Origin: Acephala macrosclerotiorum
Taxonomy: Eukaryota > Ascomycota > Leotiomycetes > Helotiales > Mollisiaceae
NCBI GenBank assembly: GCA_014904845.1
Contig: MU119334.1
Span: forward strand, 62,001-126,000
DNA: 64,000 nucleotides
Direction: 5' to 3'
Shown: positions 55,628 to 64,000 of the stretch, in pieces
How positions within the stretch are numbered: position 1 is the first letter of the stretch
Layout: each line of letters begins with the position of its first letter
Notes under the pieces: model-generated
What the model was told of the DNA's origin: nothing
The model's database searches: none
What the model saw: the letters and a program-made list of their open reading frames with translations, nothing else
Program-made: the position numbers and the translations under genes

Positions 55628-57302
55628 ATGAACCATGGAGGTTCAGAATGGGTTCAATACGAGGAAGACGGCGCGTCCCCATCAGATTACTATGCGGGTC
55701 AAGACCAGCAAAGGGACAGCTACTCGGCACAGCCAAGCTGGGAGACATCGAACGACGAGCCAGATGAGCCGGAGGAATACTACGGCATAAGTAATGACGG
55801 ACCTTCCTATTCACAGCCATGGGCACCGCAGTCCCCGATCGAGCATACTCCTTCACGACACTCGAATATAAATGATATGCGGAGGAATGTATACCGTGTG
55901 ACTGAGGTCGAGGAACACTCTTGTCAGACATGTGGAAGGACTTTCACAAGACGAAGTGACCGAGACCGGCATTTCCAGACCGTCCATGTCGATGATGGAG
56001 AACGCAACTACAAATGCGACGTGGGAGATTGTGCGGCAGGCGTCACAAGTTGGAGGAGACCGGAAGGACTCAGAACCCATAACAAGACATGGCATAGCTA
56101 TTGCTGCGAGGAGCCCGGCTGCTCACGTGGATATCCACGCGGGTTTCGCTCTCAAGACGCCCTCGACGCCCATAACGAGGCAAACCATCTTCAATATCAG
56201 TCAGAATATACTTCATACAAGCCTCCTAACGAGCCTCCATATGAGATAGCCTCATCTCGACCGGATCCAGTTCACACAAATCAACCTAGCATGTCGATTC
56301 CAGTCCCCCCGGAAACTCAGATTAGCGTTGGTTCGCATGCGATGGCAGACAAACTGGACCCCAGTATGTATACCTTTAGAATCGTCTATATTTCGCTAAT
56401 TCCCTTTCTTAGGATATAAGGTCCAACCCTCTTCCTTCTTTGTACCAGGAAGAGTTTTCAAGGTCCTTTGGTCGGAACCTACCAATGTCACGGAAGATAT
56501 TGACTTCGACGAAGAGCAAGTCGGAGGTCGCGTCGCGTACGACGAGTATGTCTACACCACTGTTCGTCGCTTTGTAGTCATAAGGACCTTTTCAGGTCAT
56601 TCGCAATGTCTTCCGATTCTCACCTACGGTGGTCAAGGCGTTTTGAAAAGAGGCATCCATGCAGAGACCCATGCACAAATATACTCCTCACATAAGCCAC
56701 CTCGCGTTTCTTACGAGGAGATGGAGAAAGGGTTGACCCGGAAACCTATTCGTATCAGGCCAGAGTCGCAGTCTGAAAACCTGGATCCTATGTCCAGACT
56801 CAACTACGCAAAGATCTATACCATCGAGCATAATATCAAGGTTCTCTCAGTCGGCCGGGTCACGAACACTGACGGACAAACCCTGGTCAATGATTTCGAC
56901 GACATCCACAGGCCGTTGGCAGACACTTGGGGCCTTCCTCTCAACAGTCAACAATCGCAACGGCCTGACACTTGGGGCCTTCCTCTCAACAGTCAACAAT
57001 CGCCGGCGCGCCGAGAATATAGCCAGCCTAGTTCTCCTCAAGAGCAGGCAGCTTATTATAATGTAGACACCACTGTCACTGGTCTTGAGAGTATGTCAGT
57101 TTCGCAAAATTCATACAATTATAATCCTTCATATCAGGCGGCTAGCAGTTCGTACAATCAAGGCTCCAAGGATTATGAAAATTCCAGCTATTTCAATCCT
57201 GGTCCAACTGCAAGCGGCGATGAAGCAATCCCCATCGCCGAGGTGCCTCGAAGACCGCAGACATCTCATGAAAAGCAGCGCAGGCGCGATCGTAGACGTT
57301 AG
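55628..57302 (+). CDS. C2H2 zinc-finger DUF6590 protein 3 (module 3)
   Basis: Exons 55628-56363 and 56413-57302 (49-nt intron, phase 1) give 541 residues. An acidic Tyr/Ser-rich leader is followed by C2H2 fingers: CQTCGRTFTRRSDRDRHFQTVH, then CDVGDCAAGVTSWRRPEGLRTHNKTWH, then CEEPGCSRGY...DALDAHNEANH. After the intron comes the DUF6590 domain: FFVPGRVFKVLWSEPTN, VRRFVVIRTFSGHSQCLPILTYGGQG, HAQIYSS and MSRLNYAKIYTIEHNIKVLSVG. A perfect 15-residue duplication (DTWGLPLNSQQSQRP) and a basic C-terminus follow. The intron enters just before the domain in phase 1, as in protein 1. The fingers suggest nucleic-acid binding, so DUF6590 is here tied to a likely nuclear protein. Confidence 0.88.
56922..57002 (+). 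repeat. 45-bp in-frame tandem duplication
   Basis: The segment beginning GACACTTGGGGCCTTCCTCT recurs after 45 bp with no change over its length, duplicating 15 residues after the DUF6590 domain. Identity implies a recent event. Confidence 0.9.
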
Positions 57303-57987
57303 CTTAAACAGCTTAACCAATTTGTTAGGGATGGGGGACTTTTCCGATGCTGGCAGGGACGCGCGGCAGAGTCACCAAGTTTAGGAGGGACATCTGCCCC
57401 CAACAGCAATGTTTATAGCGCACCGATTCATTGCATCAAGTTTGCAACATCAAGAGCACGAACAGCCACTTGGTTCGTTGGCACGAATTTCAACTATCTC
57501 CGAAATCGTGGTCCCCAAAATAGAGGAACCTAGAGAGTACCTTAACGACTCACCTATTTATACGTTCGACAGAATCACGGAAGTTTGGGAACTTCTGAAA
57601 TGCTATTTCACCGCATGAAACCTTCGTGTACATGTTTGTCAACTTTATGGACTCGAAGAAGCACGCAAGTCTATTGTGCCTAGTCTTGCCGAAGGTAGAT
57701 CAGACCAGTAGTAGCTCAATGCATAGTGATACCCGGAGTCTCTGTCCCGTGCAGATGCTATTCGTGTGAACTGTCTACCCATTGCTACCAAAGAAATGGT
57801 CCTTGGGAGATAAGTCTAAAAATAGGTTCAGCCTCGCCACAGCTTTTCGTCCGAGGTCTCTAAATAAGATGCTAATCATCACGTGCGCTGCATGTGAGAC
57901 AAGTTTCACCGCCGCGCATATGACCTTCGGGAATGAAATAAAGACTAGACTCATCTTTCCGATGTTTTATCACGGGAACGTAATGTG
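57303..57987. other. Intergenic region upstream of the HET gene
   Basis: About 690 bp between two plus-strand genes. It contains a 69-codon ORF (57409-57618) without domain. The right end should carry the HET gene promoter. Confidence 0.4.
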
Positions 57988-59982
57988 ATGTCGTCTGTGC
58001 CAAGTGCTTGGAGGCGTCTCCGGCGAACCCGCTTTCAAGTGGGGAAGACCACAACCACAACTCTACCGTCGCTCAATAAATCCATCGAGGTTGCGACAAG
58101 ATCAGACTTACATTATGAACCACTGGATGAACAAGCGCAAGAGATACGATTACTCGGCATCAGGCCCGAAGATGAGTCGAGTGTGATTCATTGCAACCTC
58201 AGCCACTTCTCGTGCATCCAAAGCTTGTACCCGCCTTATACTGCACTCTCTTACTGTTGGGGAAACACGGAAGATCAAGCTACAATAGTTGTCAATGGAT
58301 TCGATGTCTCGGTCACCAAAAACTTGGAGTCGGCGCTCAGAGAGCTCCAGCGGCGAGGAAAAGACTGGGTTTGGGTCGACGCCTTGTGCATTAATCAGAA
58401 GGATCAGGATGAGATGGGACATCAGATCCTACGCATGAGAGGCATCTATCGGAATGCCATCGAAACCATATCCTGGCTTGGACCAGACGGAAATGGGTCT
58501 GCTCAACATGCATTTGAGCTTCTTGTGCTATTAGCTATTCAGAAGCCGGAAGAAATATTCGAGGAAGCAATCGATGCATTGTTTGATGCATCAAATGCGT
58601 TCACTCCCAAGTGGAAAGCGCTCCAAGAAATGATGGGCTTGCCATACTGGCAAAGGACATGGATTATACAGGAAGTTGTGCTATCTCGCTCTGTCAAGAT
58701 TTGGTGGGGAAGAGACTCTGTTGACCTCAAGACACTGCGAGAGAGTATGTACGAGTTGCGAGCTTGCAAGATCAAATCAGGCTTTGCGAAGGGATACCAG
58801 AACATCATGAATATTCTCCGAATCATGAACATGCTCGAAGGCAACGTCAAGACCAGTCAGATGGATCTTCAGACTGCACTTCGCTACTCTTGCTCATCTC
58901 AAGCAACGGAACCAAGAGACAAGATTTTCGGAATCCTCGGCCTGTCTAACGATGGCTCAGACTTGATACCGTCCCCAGATTATCGTCAACCACTTGAAGA
59001 AATTCTTCGAGACCTCACAATCACGCGGCTGAAGCAAGGCAATGGTAGTCCGGCACCTGGCCCGATGGACTTAATTTGTATCGACAACCCAAAAGTTCCG
59101 AGGAGAGATGATCTGCCAAGTTGGGTAATTGACTGGCGCAATCTTTGGCAATCTCAGGAAGGGTCATTGAGATCTTCACGCACAATCAGAGGTCTGAAAT
59201 CTGAATATAGAGCTTGTGGCGACTCCAGGGCTGCCGCTACCTTTCCAAACGACAGGTCAATCCTGATCGTGTCTGGATTCATCTTTGACACGATTCACGG
59301 ACTGAGCGATCGAGCCATGGAGAAAAGAGACGAGGTGGTTTCGGTTTTCGAACCCTCTTCATCAGAAATTACCACTGCAGCGGAGCAGTCTATTGCGAAG
59401 AATGTCTATGGAAGCGAGGCCGAGCTCTACGAAGCAATATGGCGAAGTCTCGTTCAAGATCGCACAGCAGAGCACACTGTCAAAGCACCAGCGATATTCG
59501 GCGCTCACTTCCGACACTTGTGGTCAAATGAGGGACAGGAAGTGACTGCCAAACGAGCGAAGTTCATCAGAGCTAATATTTCCGTAGCAGGAAACTTCAG
59601 CATCTGTGGCCGAGCGCTGCGAGAGTGGTCATTTCCAACTTCCGTTTCAGCGATCACGGATGCTTTTGCAAGAGACGTCCAAATGTCCTCGCCCGGTGAT
59701 GCTGATCTGGAAGATTTTGAGGATTTTATTCGTGCTCTGAAGTTTCCGTTGATGCGCAGAAGAGTGATGACTACCAGGAAAGGATATGTTGGGCTTACGC
59801 ATTGCCAGGCAGCCGTTGGCGATACGATCTGCTTGCTTAGGGGCTGTTCTATGCCAATGATTGTCCGGAAACATGATGATCACTGGAAAGTTGTAGGCGA
59901 GGTGTATGTTCATGGGATCATGAACGGCGAGTTTTGGGAGAGTAATGATGAGAACGAAATGCAGAACCTCCATCTCAGATAA
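57988..59982 (+). CDS. HET-domain (heterokaryon incompatibility) protein
   Basis: Single exon, 664 residues; the first ATG in frame is 57988. The HET domain spans about residues 45-240, with its usual blocks: EIRLLGI, YTALSYCWGN, VTKNLESALRELQ, WVWVDALCINQKDQDEMGHQ and MRGIYRNAIETISWLG, then LPYWQRTWIIQEVVLS. The downstream part has EPRDKIFGILGLS and, at the C-terminus, GYVGLTHCQAAVGDTICLLRGCSMP and GEVYVHGIMNGE, as in many long HET proteins. HET proteins trigger cell death when non-self is recognised in fused hyphae, usually with a partner protein. No NACHT, WD40 or other sensor domain is fused here. Its position next to the duplicated modules is notable but does not prove a link. Confidence 0.95.
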   Translation: MSSVPSAWRRLRRTRFQVGKTTTTTLPSLNKSIEVATRSDLHYEPLDEQAQEIRLLGIRPEDESSVIHCNLSHFSCIQSLYPPYTALSYCWGNTEDQATIVVNGFDVSVTKNLESALRELQRRGKDWVWVDALCINQKDQDEMGHQILRMRGIYRNAIETISWLGPDGNGSAQHAFELLVLLAIQKPEEIFEEAIDALFDASNAFTPKWKALQEMMGLPYWQRTWIIQEVVLSRSVKIWWGRDSVDLKTLRESMYELRACKIKSGFAKGYQNIMNILRIMNMLEGNVKTSQMDLQTALRYSCSSQATEPRDKIFGILGLSNDGSDLIPSPDYRQPLEEILRDLTITRLKQGNGSPAPGPMDLICIDNPKVPRRDDLPSWVIDWRNLWQSQEGSLRSSRTIRGLKSEYRACGDSRAAATFPNDRSILIVSGFIFDTIHGLSDRAMEKRDEVVSVFEPSSSEITTAAEQSIAKNVYGSEAELYEAIWRSLVQDRTAEHTVKAPAIFGAHFRHLWSNEGQEVTAKRAKFIRANISVAGNFSICGRALREWSFPTSVSAITDAFARDVQMSSPGDADLEDFEDFIRALKFPLMRRRVMTTRKGYVGLTHCQAAVGDTICLLRGCSMPMIVRKHDDHWKVVGEVYVHGIMNGEFWESNDENEMQNLHLR

Positions 59983-60506
59983 ATCTCAGCCGACTGGCAC
60001 TGACGGCCTTGGAAGCACCGGCCTCCACATTCAGCACGCTTGGAACCCCGCGGATAATTCGCGCTAGATCTGGAGGGTCGTCCCGAGGTTTGCATGGGCC
60101 ATCGCGCTAGGCTTCGAACCCCGGCAAACCGGCTGCATGCTGGCTCATGCATTGGTCCCAGTCACCGATTGGCCTCTCGACCAACGTTGACACGGAGCAT
60201 CTCCTGGTTTGCATGACAATTTAAGCTCATCTCCGAAAGCCTGGTTGACAGCAGTCTATCCATCTCTCTCTTGTCGTTTCATCCAAACATTTCAGCCACT
60301 AGGGCTGTCAGTTGAGATCCCGTAATTAGGTGGTATTGGAGGAGAGTGCACTGAGACATCGAGCATCGGCTCATATGGGCAGTCTAGGCTGGTCTAGATG
60401 CACCAGTGAATTTACTTTATTAAGGGAACATTCCCACTCAGTTAGACGGGCAGATTAGACATCACAATACCACTCCTTCTGCCCTCTCAACTGATAAGGG
60501 TTTACG
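59983..60506. promoter_or_regulatory. Upstream region of the SMP-30-like gene
   Basis: About 520 bp between HET stop and next ATG. CT-rich and CACC-type sequence lies directly before the start. No gene was seen. Confidence 0.4.
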
Positions 60507-61617
60507 ATGCCTTCCTCCTCCGTCTTTTGGGGCACCCTGGCCTTTCTGATACTTAACTCTGTTCACCTGGTTGCCTCGACACAGCTCACGAAACAGACCA
60601 CGAACCTAGATTCAAGGTCAACCCTACCATTGACAGTCCACACGATTTACGAAGGTGAAGTGCCAACATGGTACGAGAATTTGGCAGTCAGATCAAATGG
60701 CCAGCTTCTCGTCACTCGTCTCGACACGCCTCTCTTGGAGCTTGTTGACCCTACCAGCACGTTGCCACCTGTACTACTTCACAGCTTTACCAGCATCTAC
60801 GCCGGATGTCTAGGCATCACCGAGACGAGCACAGATATCTTTTACATGGTCGCGCAAGCACCTTTCGACAGCAATTTCGTCAAAAGCAGTGGTAGCAGCT
60901 CTGTCTTCAAGGTCGACTTGACTTCTTACAGCGAGGATGGCGTGACGGCAAATGCAATCGTTACGAAAGTCACAGACATTCCAGAAGCTGATTTCTTGAA
61001 CGGAATGACTACCCTTGATGCGCATGCAGGTTTAGTGCTGATTGCGGACTCTTACAATGGATGGGTGTATCGCCTGGATGTCAACACCGGGAACTATTCC
61101 GTCGTGATCGATGACCCGAAGATGAAGTATCTCCCAGGCAGCATTACAAATCTCGGCATCAATGGCATTAAGATCCGAGACGGGTATCTGTATTGGACGA
61201 ATACAGGAAGCCCAAACTTTAGCAGGATACAGATCAACTCCCTAGGAGAGCCGATTGGGAACTCGACAGTAGTGGCTACCGTGCACAATGCCGATGATTT
61301 TGTGTTTGCCAAAGATGGAATTGCTTGGATCGCTCAGAATCAGATTGAAAGTTTGAGTGTTGTTGAGAATGGGATGACAACTTTGGTCGCTGGGAATCCG
61401 AATTCGACGGTACTAGCAGGAGTGACGGCGGGAGAGTTCGGAAGAGTGAAGGGGACAGAGGAAATCTTGTATCTTACAACGAATGGAGGTATGTATCAAA
61501 AGTCTGTGGCGAGTTTAGGTTTGCTGATGGTGCTCAGGTCTAGCCGTTCCAGTTAACGGCTCGGTGGTCGTGGGCGGGAAGATTGCTTATGTAGATACAA
61601 GCATGTTCGAAGGTTAA
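60507..61617 (+). CDS. Secreted SMP-30/gluconolactonase-like beta-propeller protein
   Basis: Exons 60507-61488 and 61538-61617 (49-nt intron, phase 1) give 353 residues. The start (SSVFWGTLAFLILNSVHLVA) is a signal peptide. The body has propeller-like strands: WYENLAVRSNGQLLVTRLDTP, AGCLGITETSTDIFYMVA, LDAHAGLVLIADSYNGWVYRLD, GINGIKIRDGYLYWTNTG, then DDFVFAKDGIAWIAQN and EILYLTTNGG. This is the arrangement of the fungal SMP-30/LRE-like group. It ends AYVDTSMFEG. N-glycosylation sites (NYS, NFS, NST) are frequent. Relatives include lactonases and strictosidine-synthase-like enzymes, and some lie in metabolite gene clusters. Catalytic activity here is not shown. Confidence 0.88.
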
Positions 61618-62760
61618 GGCGGATGATTTGAGGTCATGCTTCGACGATTCTGACAAGGGTTGTGCTGCCGAGAAGTTGAGCATTTATCGCCATCAACCAG
61701 CCTTACAGAAATTACCTCATGATAGCTTCGCTTTTCAGAGGTACCTGCTGAAGAGACGATGCCCACGAGTCCGTGCAATGCCCTTCTCCATAAAATCGTG
61801 CCCAGTCGTCTCCAAGCTTTCTCCTCAAGCTAAATTATAATTTTTAAAGCCCCTGTTTCGACCCATGTTAGGACAAACTCTACTCAAGTGTCGGAGACTT
61901 TTGAAGCGATCTTAGGGAGTTCTAGCTTAGGTGCTCGAACTTTAACACAATATTACAATCGCATCTGACAAAGTTCCCAGTTGTGATGGATTATTGTGTC
62001 AACATCTGGTCTCTGTCAAGGGACGCAGCCCTAACTCGAGATTTCATTCGATTCTTTATCCGGTCTTCGTCTCATCTGGGTGTTCCACAACGAGTGAAAG
62101 TTCACAAGGAACATTTGGGGTTTCAGTAGCCTCTGAATCTCGGGTATTAGGGCAATCGTTCGCGGGGTGCAAGAACGCGACAGGAACATCATTCTTAGCG
62201 GACTGCATGTCGTGGATCCGAGCAACGATCATCCCAAAGCACTTTTACCCTTATGTTGTGTTGATTATTTCTGCATGGATCTCTTCATCCAAAGCTCGAA
62301 ACTCCGGACTGAAGCTTGGTCCATATTCGGCCACTCCCGAACGAATCTGACAACTTCAAACACTAACAATAACCTTTCCCTCATAGTCTGCGCCACAGAA
62401 CCTTAATAGTCACTTCGACTTCTAGCAAGCTTGAACAGACGCAGAAAAGAGTTCTCCTTGTGCCTGATTCACGCCTCACGGGCTTCATGTCCAACTTTAT
62501 TTCAACTATCCCTGCTCGACTGAAGTCTTGCGCAATATTCATTCTTTGATCTTTGCCACCTCTGCCGCGTTTTCTTCGAGATTCAGTGCTCTTGTTTGCT
62601 GGACCCCGATTCACATTATGTACCCACTCGTCCCTTCTCCATCTTTATGCACTTGATTTCCTCTTCTACCCTCATCTAGGTTGTTTCTCGTGTGGATAGA
62701 TGCAGGCGGGGTACTTGCAGATTGAACCAGGCAATCTAACATACTCCTCTCCACAATATC
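61618..62760. other. Intergenic region, no gene supported
   Basis: About 1.1 kb. A minus-strand stretch near 62030-62400 has a protein-like but stop-interrupted frame (YGPSFSPEFRALDEEIHAEI) that I could not assign. The right end is the promoter of the rhodopsin-like gene. Confidence 0.4.
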
Positions 62761-64000
62761 ATGGATATGAACGCAACTGTACCGAACCCGGATGGCCCTG
62801 ACATTAGCATAGGTAGGCACTCCTCGTGTTCCATTCGTTACTCACATGAACTGACACCCAGCAGCGGGTCCGATGATGAGAACAATATGGACACTATACG
62901 GCATCACGCTCGTCGTCGTAGTCCTTAGATTGTACACACAATGGAGAATAACATGTTCCCTGGGACTGGGAGATGTCATGATGTTCCTCTCCGTGGTTAG
63001 AGCTCCCTACATTCAAAAAAGTGGACACGTTTAACTGAATACAATAGCTTTCCGCCACGGGTATCTTAACAACCCTCACCATACAAAAACACTACGGTCT
63101 CGGCCGACACTTCTCATACCTCTCCCCCCACCAGAAAATCGAAGCGCTCAAATACAATTTCATTGGCCAACCACTTGGTATCGTCTCCTCAAGTACGTTC
63201 CCATCTTTCAAACTTTACTACTGACAGACTTGCTTGCAGGAATCCTCGCACCAGCGTTCGGACGGAATGCATCTTGTATATTGATGCTGCAGCTTTTCGG
63301 GACGACGAGTAAGAGGAGATGGGTTCTTTGGGCGACATTCTGGCAATCTTTGTTTGTCAACAGCCTGACGATTATTTTGATCTTTGTGCAGTGCAAGGAT
63401 GCGAGGTCACTTTGGGATCCGATTGGGCATCCGAGTTTTTGTTGGTCGCCTACTGTTCAGGAGGTGAGTCTCGGCAGCGCTTGATAGATTAAAGTGAAAT
63501 GGGATTGACATACTTGTAGTATACTGGATTTGTACAAGGAGGTATGAGTGTTCGAATTGTGATGGATTCATAGAGCTGATTGTGGGGCAGCTATCAACTC
63601 AGCGACCGACCTGTTCCTGACGCTTCTTCCTATCCGAATCTTCTATACCCTGAAGATGAGCTTGCATCTAAAACTTGGCTTGGGGTTTCTGCTTGGGCTC
63701 AGCTTTTTGTAAGACTTATTATGCTGGACCTCAAATGTTGAGGGTTGTTGCTAACATGCTAGGTAGCGCATTCGTTGCTTCGATCATCAAGACAGTCGAG
63801 CTGAAATCTATTGGGAACAGGGGTGACTTCACCTGTGAGACATGCCTTCTCCCATTCATCAACGCCACTAACAGAATTCGCAGTTGGCACTGTCAACTTT
63901 TTCACCTGGGTCGTGTATGTCTTCTAAATCCCCAGCCTATGAATCTCACCCTAACAGATGAACAGCGTCGAAACAACACTCGTCGACATCGCCGCCTCAG
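62761..64000 (+). CDS. Fungal rhodopsin-like integral membrane protein (SAT4/PTH11-like group), partial
   Basis: Nine exons fit in phase up to the window end: 62761-62812, 62862-62995, 63048-63192, 63240-63463, 63520-63541, 63591-63708, 63767-63834, 63884-63914 and 63966 onward. Helices are visible: TIWTLYGITLVVVVLRLY, VMMFLSVLSATGILTTLTI, FWQSLFVNSLTIILIF, ATDLFLTLLPIRIFYTL and LGFLLGLSFLAFVASIIKTVEL. Family marks are GLGRHFSYLSPHQKIEALKYNF, FGRNASCILMLQLFGTTSKRRW, CWSP and INSATDLFLTLLPI, then FTWVVVETTLVDIAAS. Fungal proteins of this type are seven-helix membrane proteins; some act as PTH11-like receptors, most have no known role. No CFEM domain precedes it. The 3' end is missing. Confidence 0.9.

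Noticed and set aside
60100..60130. CTTCGAACCCCGGC, another tRNA B-box-like string
   Set aside because: No matching A-box and no cloverleaf could be drawn around it.
62031..62400. Minus-strand protein-like stretch (YGPSFSPEFRALDEEIHAEI ... PVAFLHPANDCPNTRDSEATE)
   Set aside because: Interrupted by stops within a few codons and without recognisable family; could be an old relic but not enough to annotate.

Overview
The window looks like nuclear DNA of a filamentous ascomycete (Pezizomycotina). Nearly every gene is split by short GT-AG introns of about 47-116 nt with CTRAC-type branch sites. The gene families (HET domain, DUF6590, fungal Zn2Cys6 factor, fungal rhodopsin-like membrane protein, tandem GFA protein) are typical of moulds. 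A Leotiomycete is my best guess, from general resemblance only. Gene models below were spliced by eye from reading frame, splice signals and family similarity.

Region 1 (1-19 kb) mixes intact housekeeping genes with decayed ones. Intact: an AlkB-type dioxygenase with CUE and GRF domains, PEX7, a mitochondrial DEAD-box helicase, a fungal orphan and a tandem-GFA protein. Apparent pseudogenes, several of them for secreted enzymes: an M28 aminopeptidase cut by the left edge, a GH10 xylanase, a secreted repeat protein, a DmpA-type peptidase and a MYND-finger fragment. A MITE-like element lies at 11.8-12.15 kb.

Region 2 (19-27 kb) carries a wax-synthase/MBOAT_2 acyltransferase, two conserved fungal genes that overlap on the same strand in different frames, a UBC-like E2 variant and a CCDC124/Lso2 homologue, all on the minus strand. 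Region 3 (27-33 kb) is a 6 kb stretch with no gene I can defend. It contains a 121-bp inverted repeat flanked by TA that looks like a mariner-type MITE. Region 4 (33-43.3 kb) has an MFS transporter, a large Zn2Cys6 transcription factor and a decayed gene with two CBM18-like chitin-binding modules.

Region 5 (43.6-57.3 kb) is the most unusual part. A two-gene head-to-head module is present three times. In each, one gene encodes a DUF6590 protein and the divergent partner belongs to an unnamed family, called family X here. All three X genes share a four-exon structure with the same intron phases and an N-terminal C-x2-C-x6-C-x8/9-C-x2-C motif, which is a Zn2Cys6 pattern lacking the sixth cysteine. 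Modules 1 and 2 look like a segmental duplication that includes the shared promoter. Module 3 is inverted, more diverged, and its DUF6590 protein carries C2H2 fingers. A fourth, broken X fragment lies beside module 3. Each divergent promoter contains TCACGTG. A HET-domain gene follows directly (58-60 kb). This neighbourhood is compatible with a fast-evolving recognition or regulatory locus, but that function is inference.

Region 6 (60-64 kb) has a secreted SMP-30/gluconolactonase-like beta-propeller gene and the 5' part of a seven-helix fungal rhodopsin-like gene running off the right edge. No tRNA, rRNA or CRISPR array was seen.
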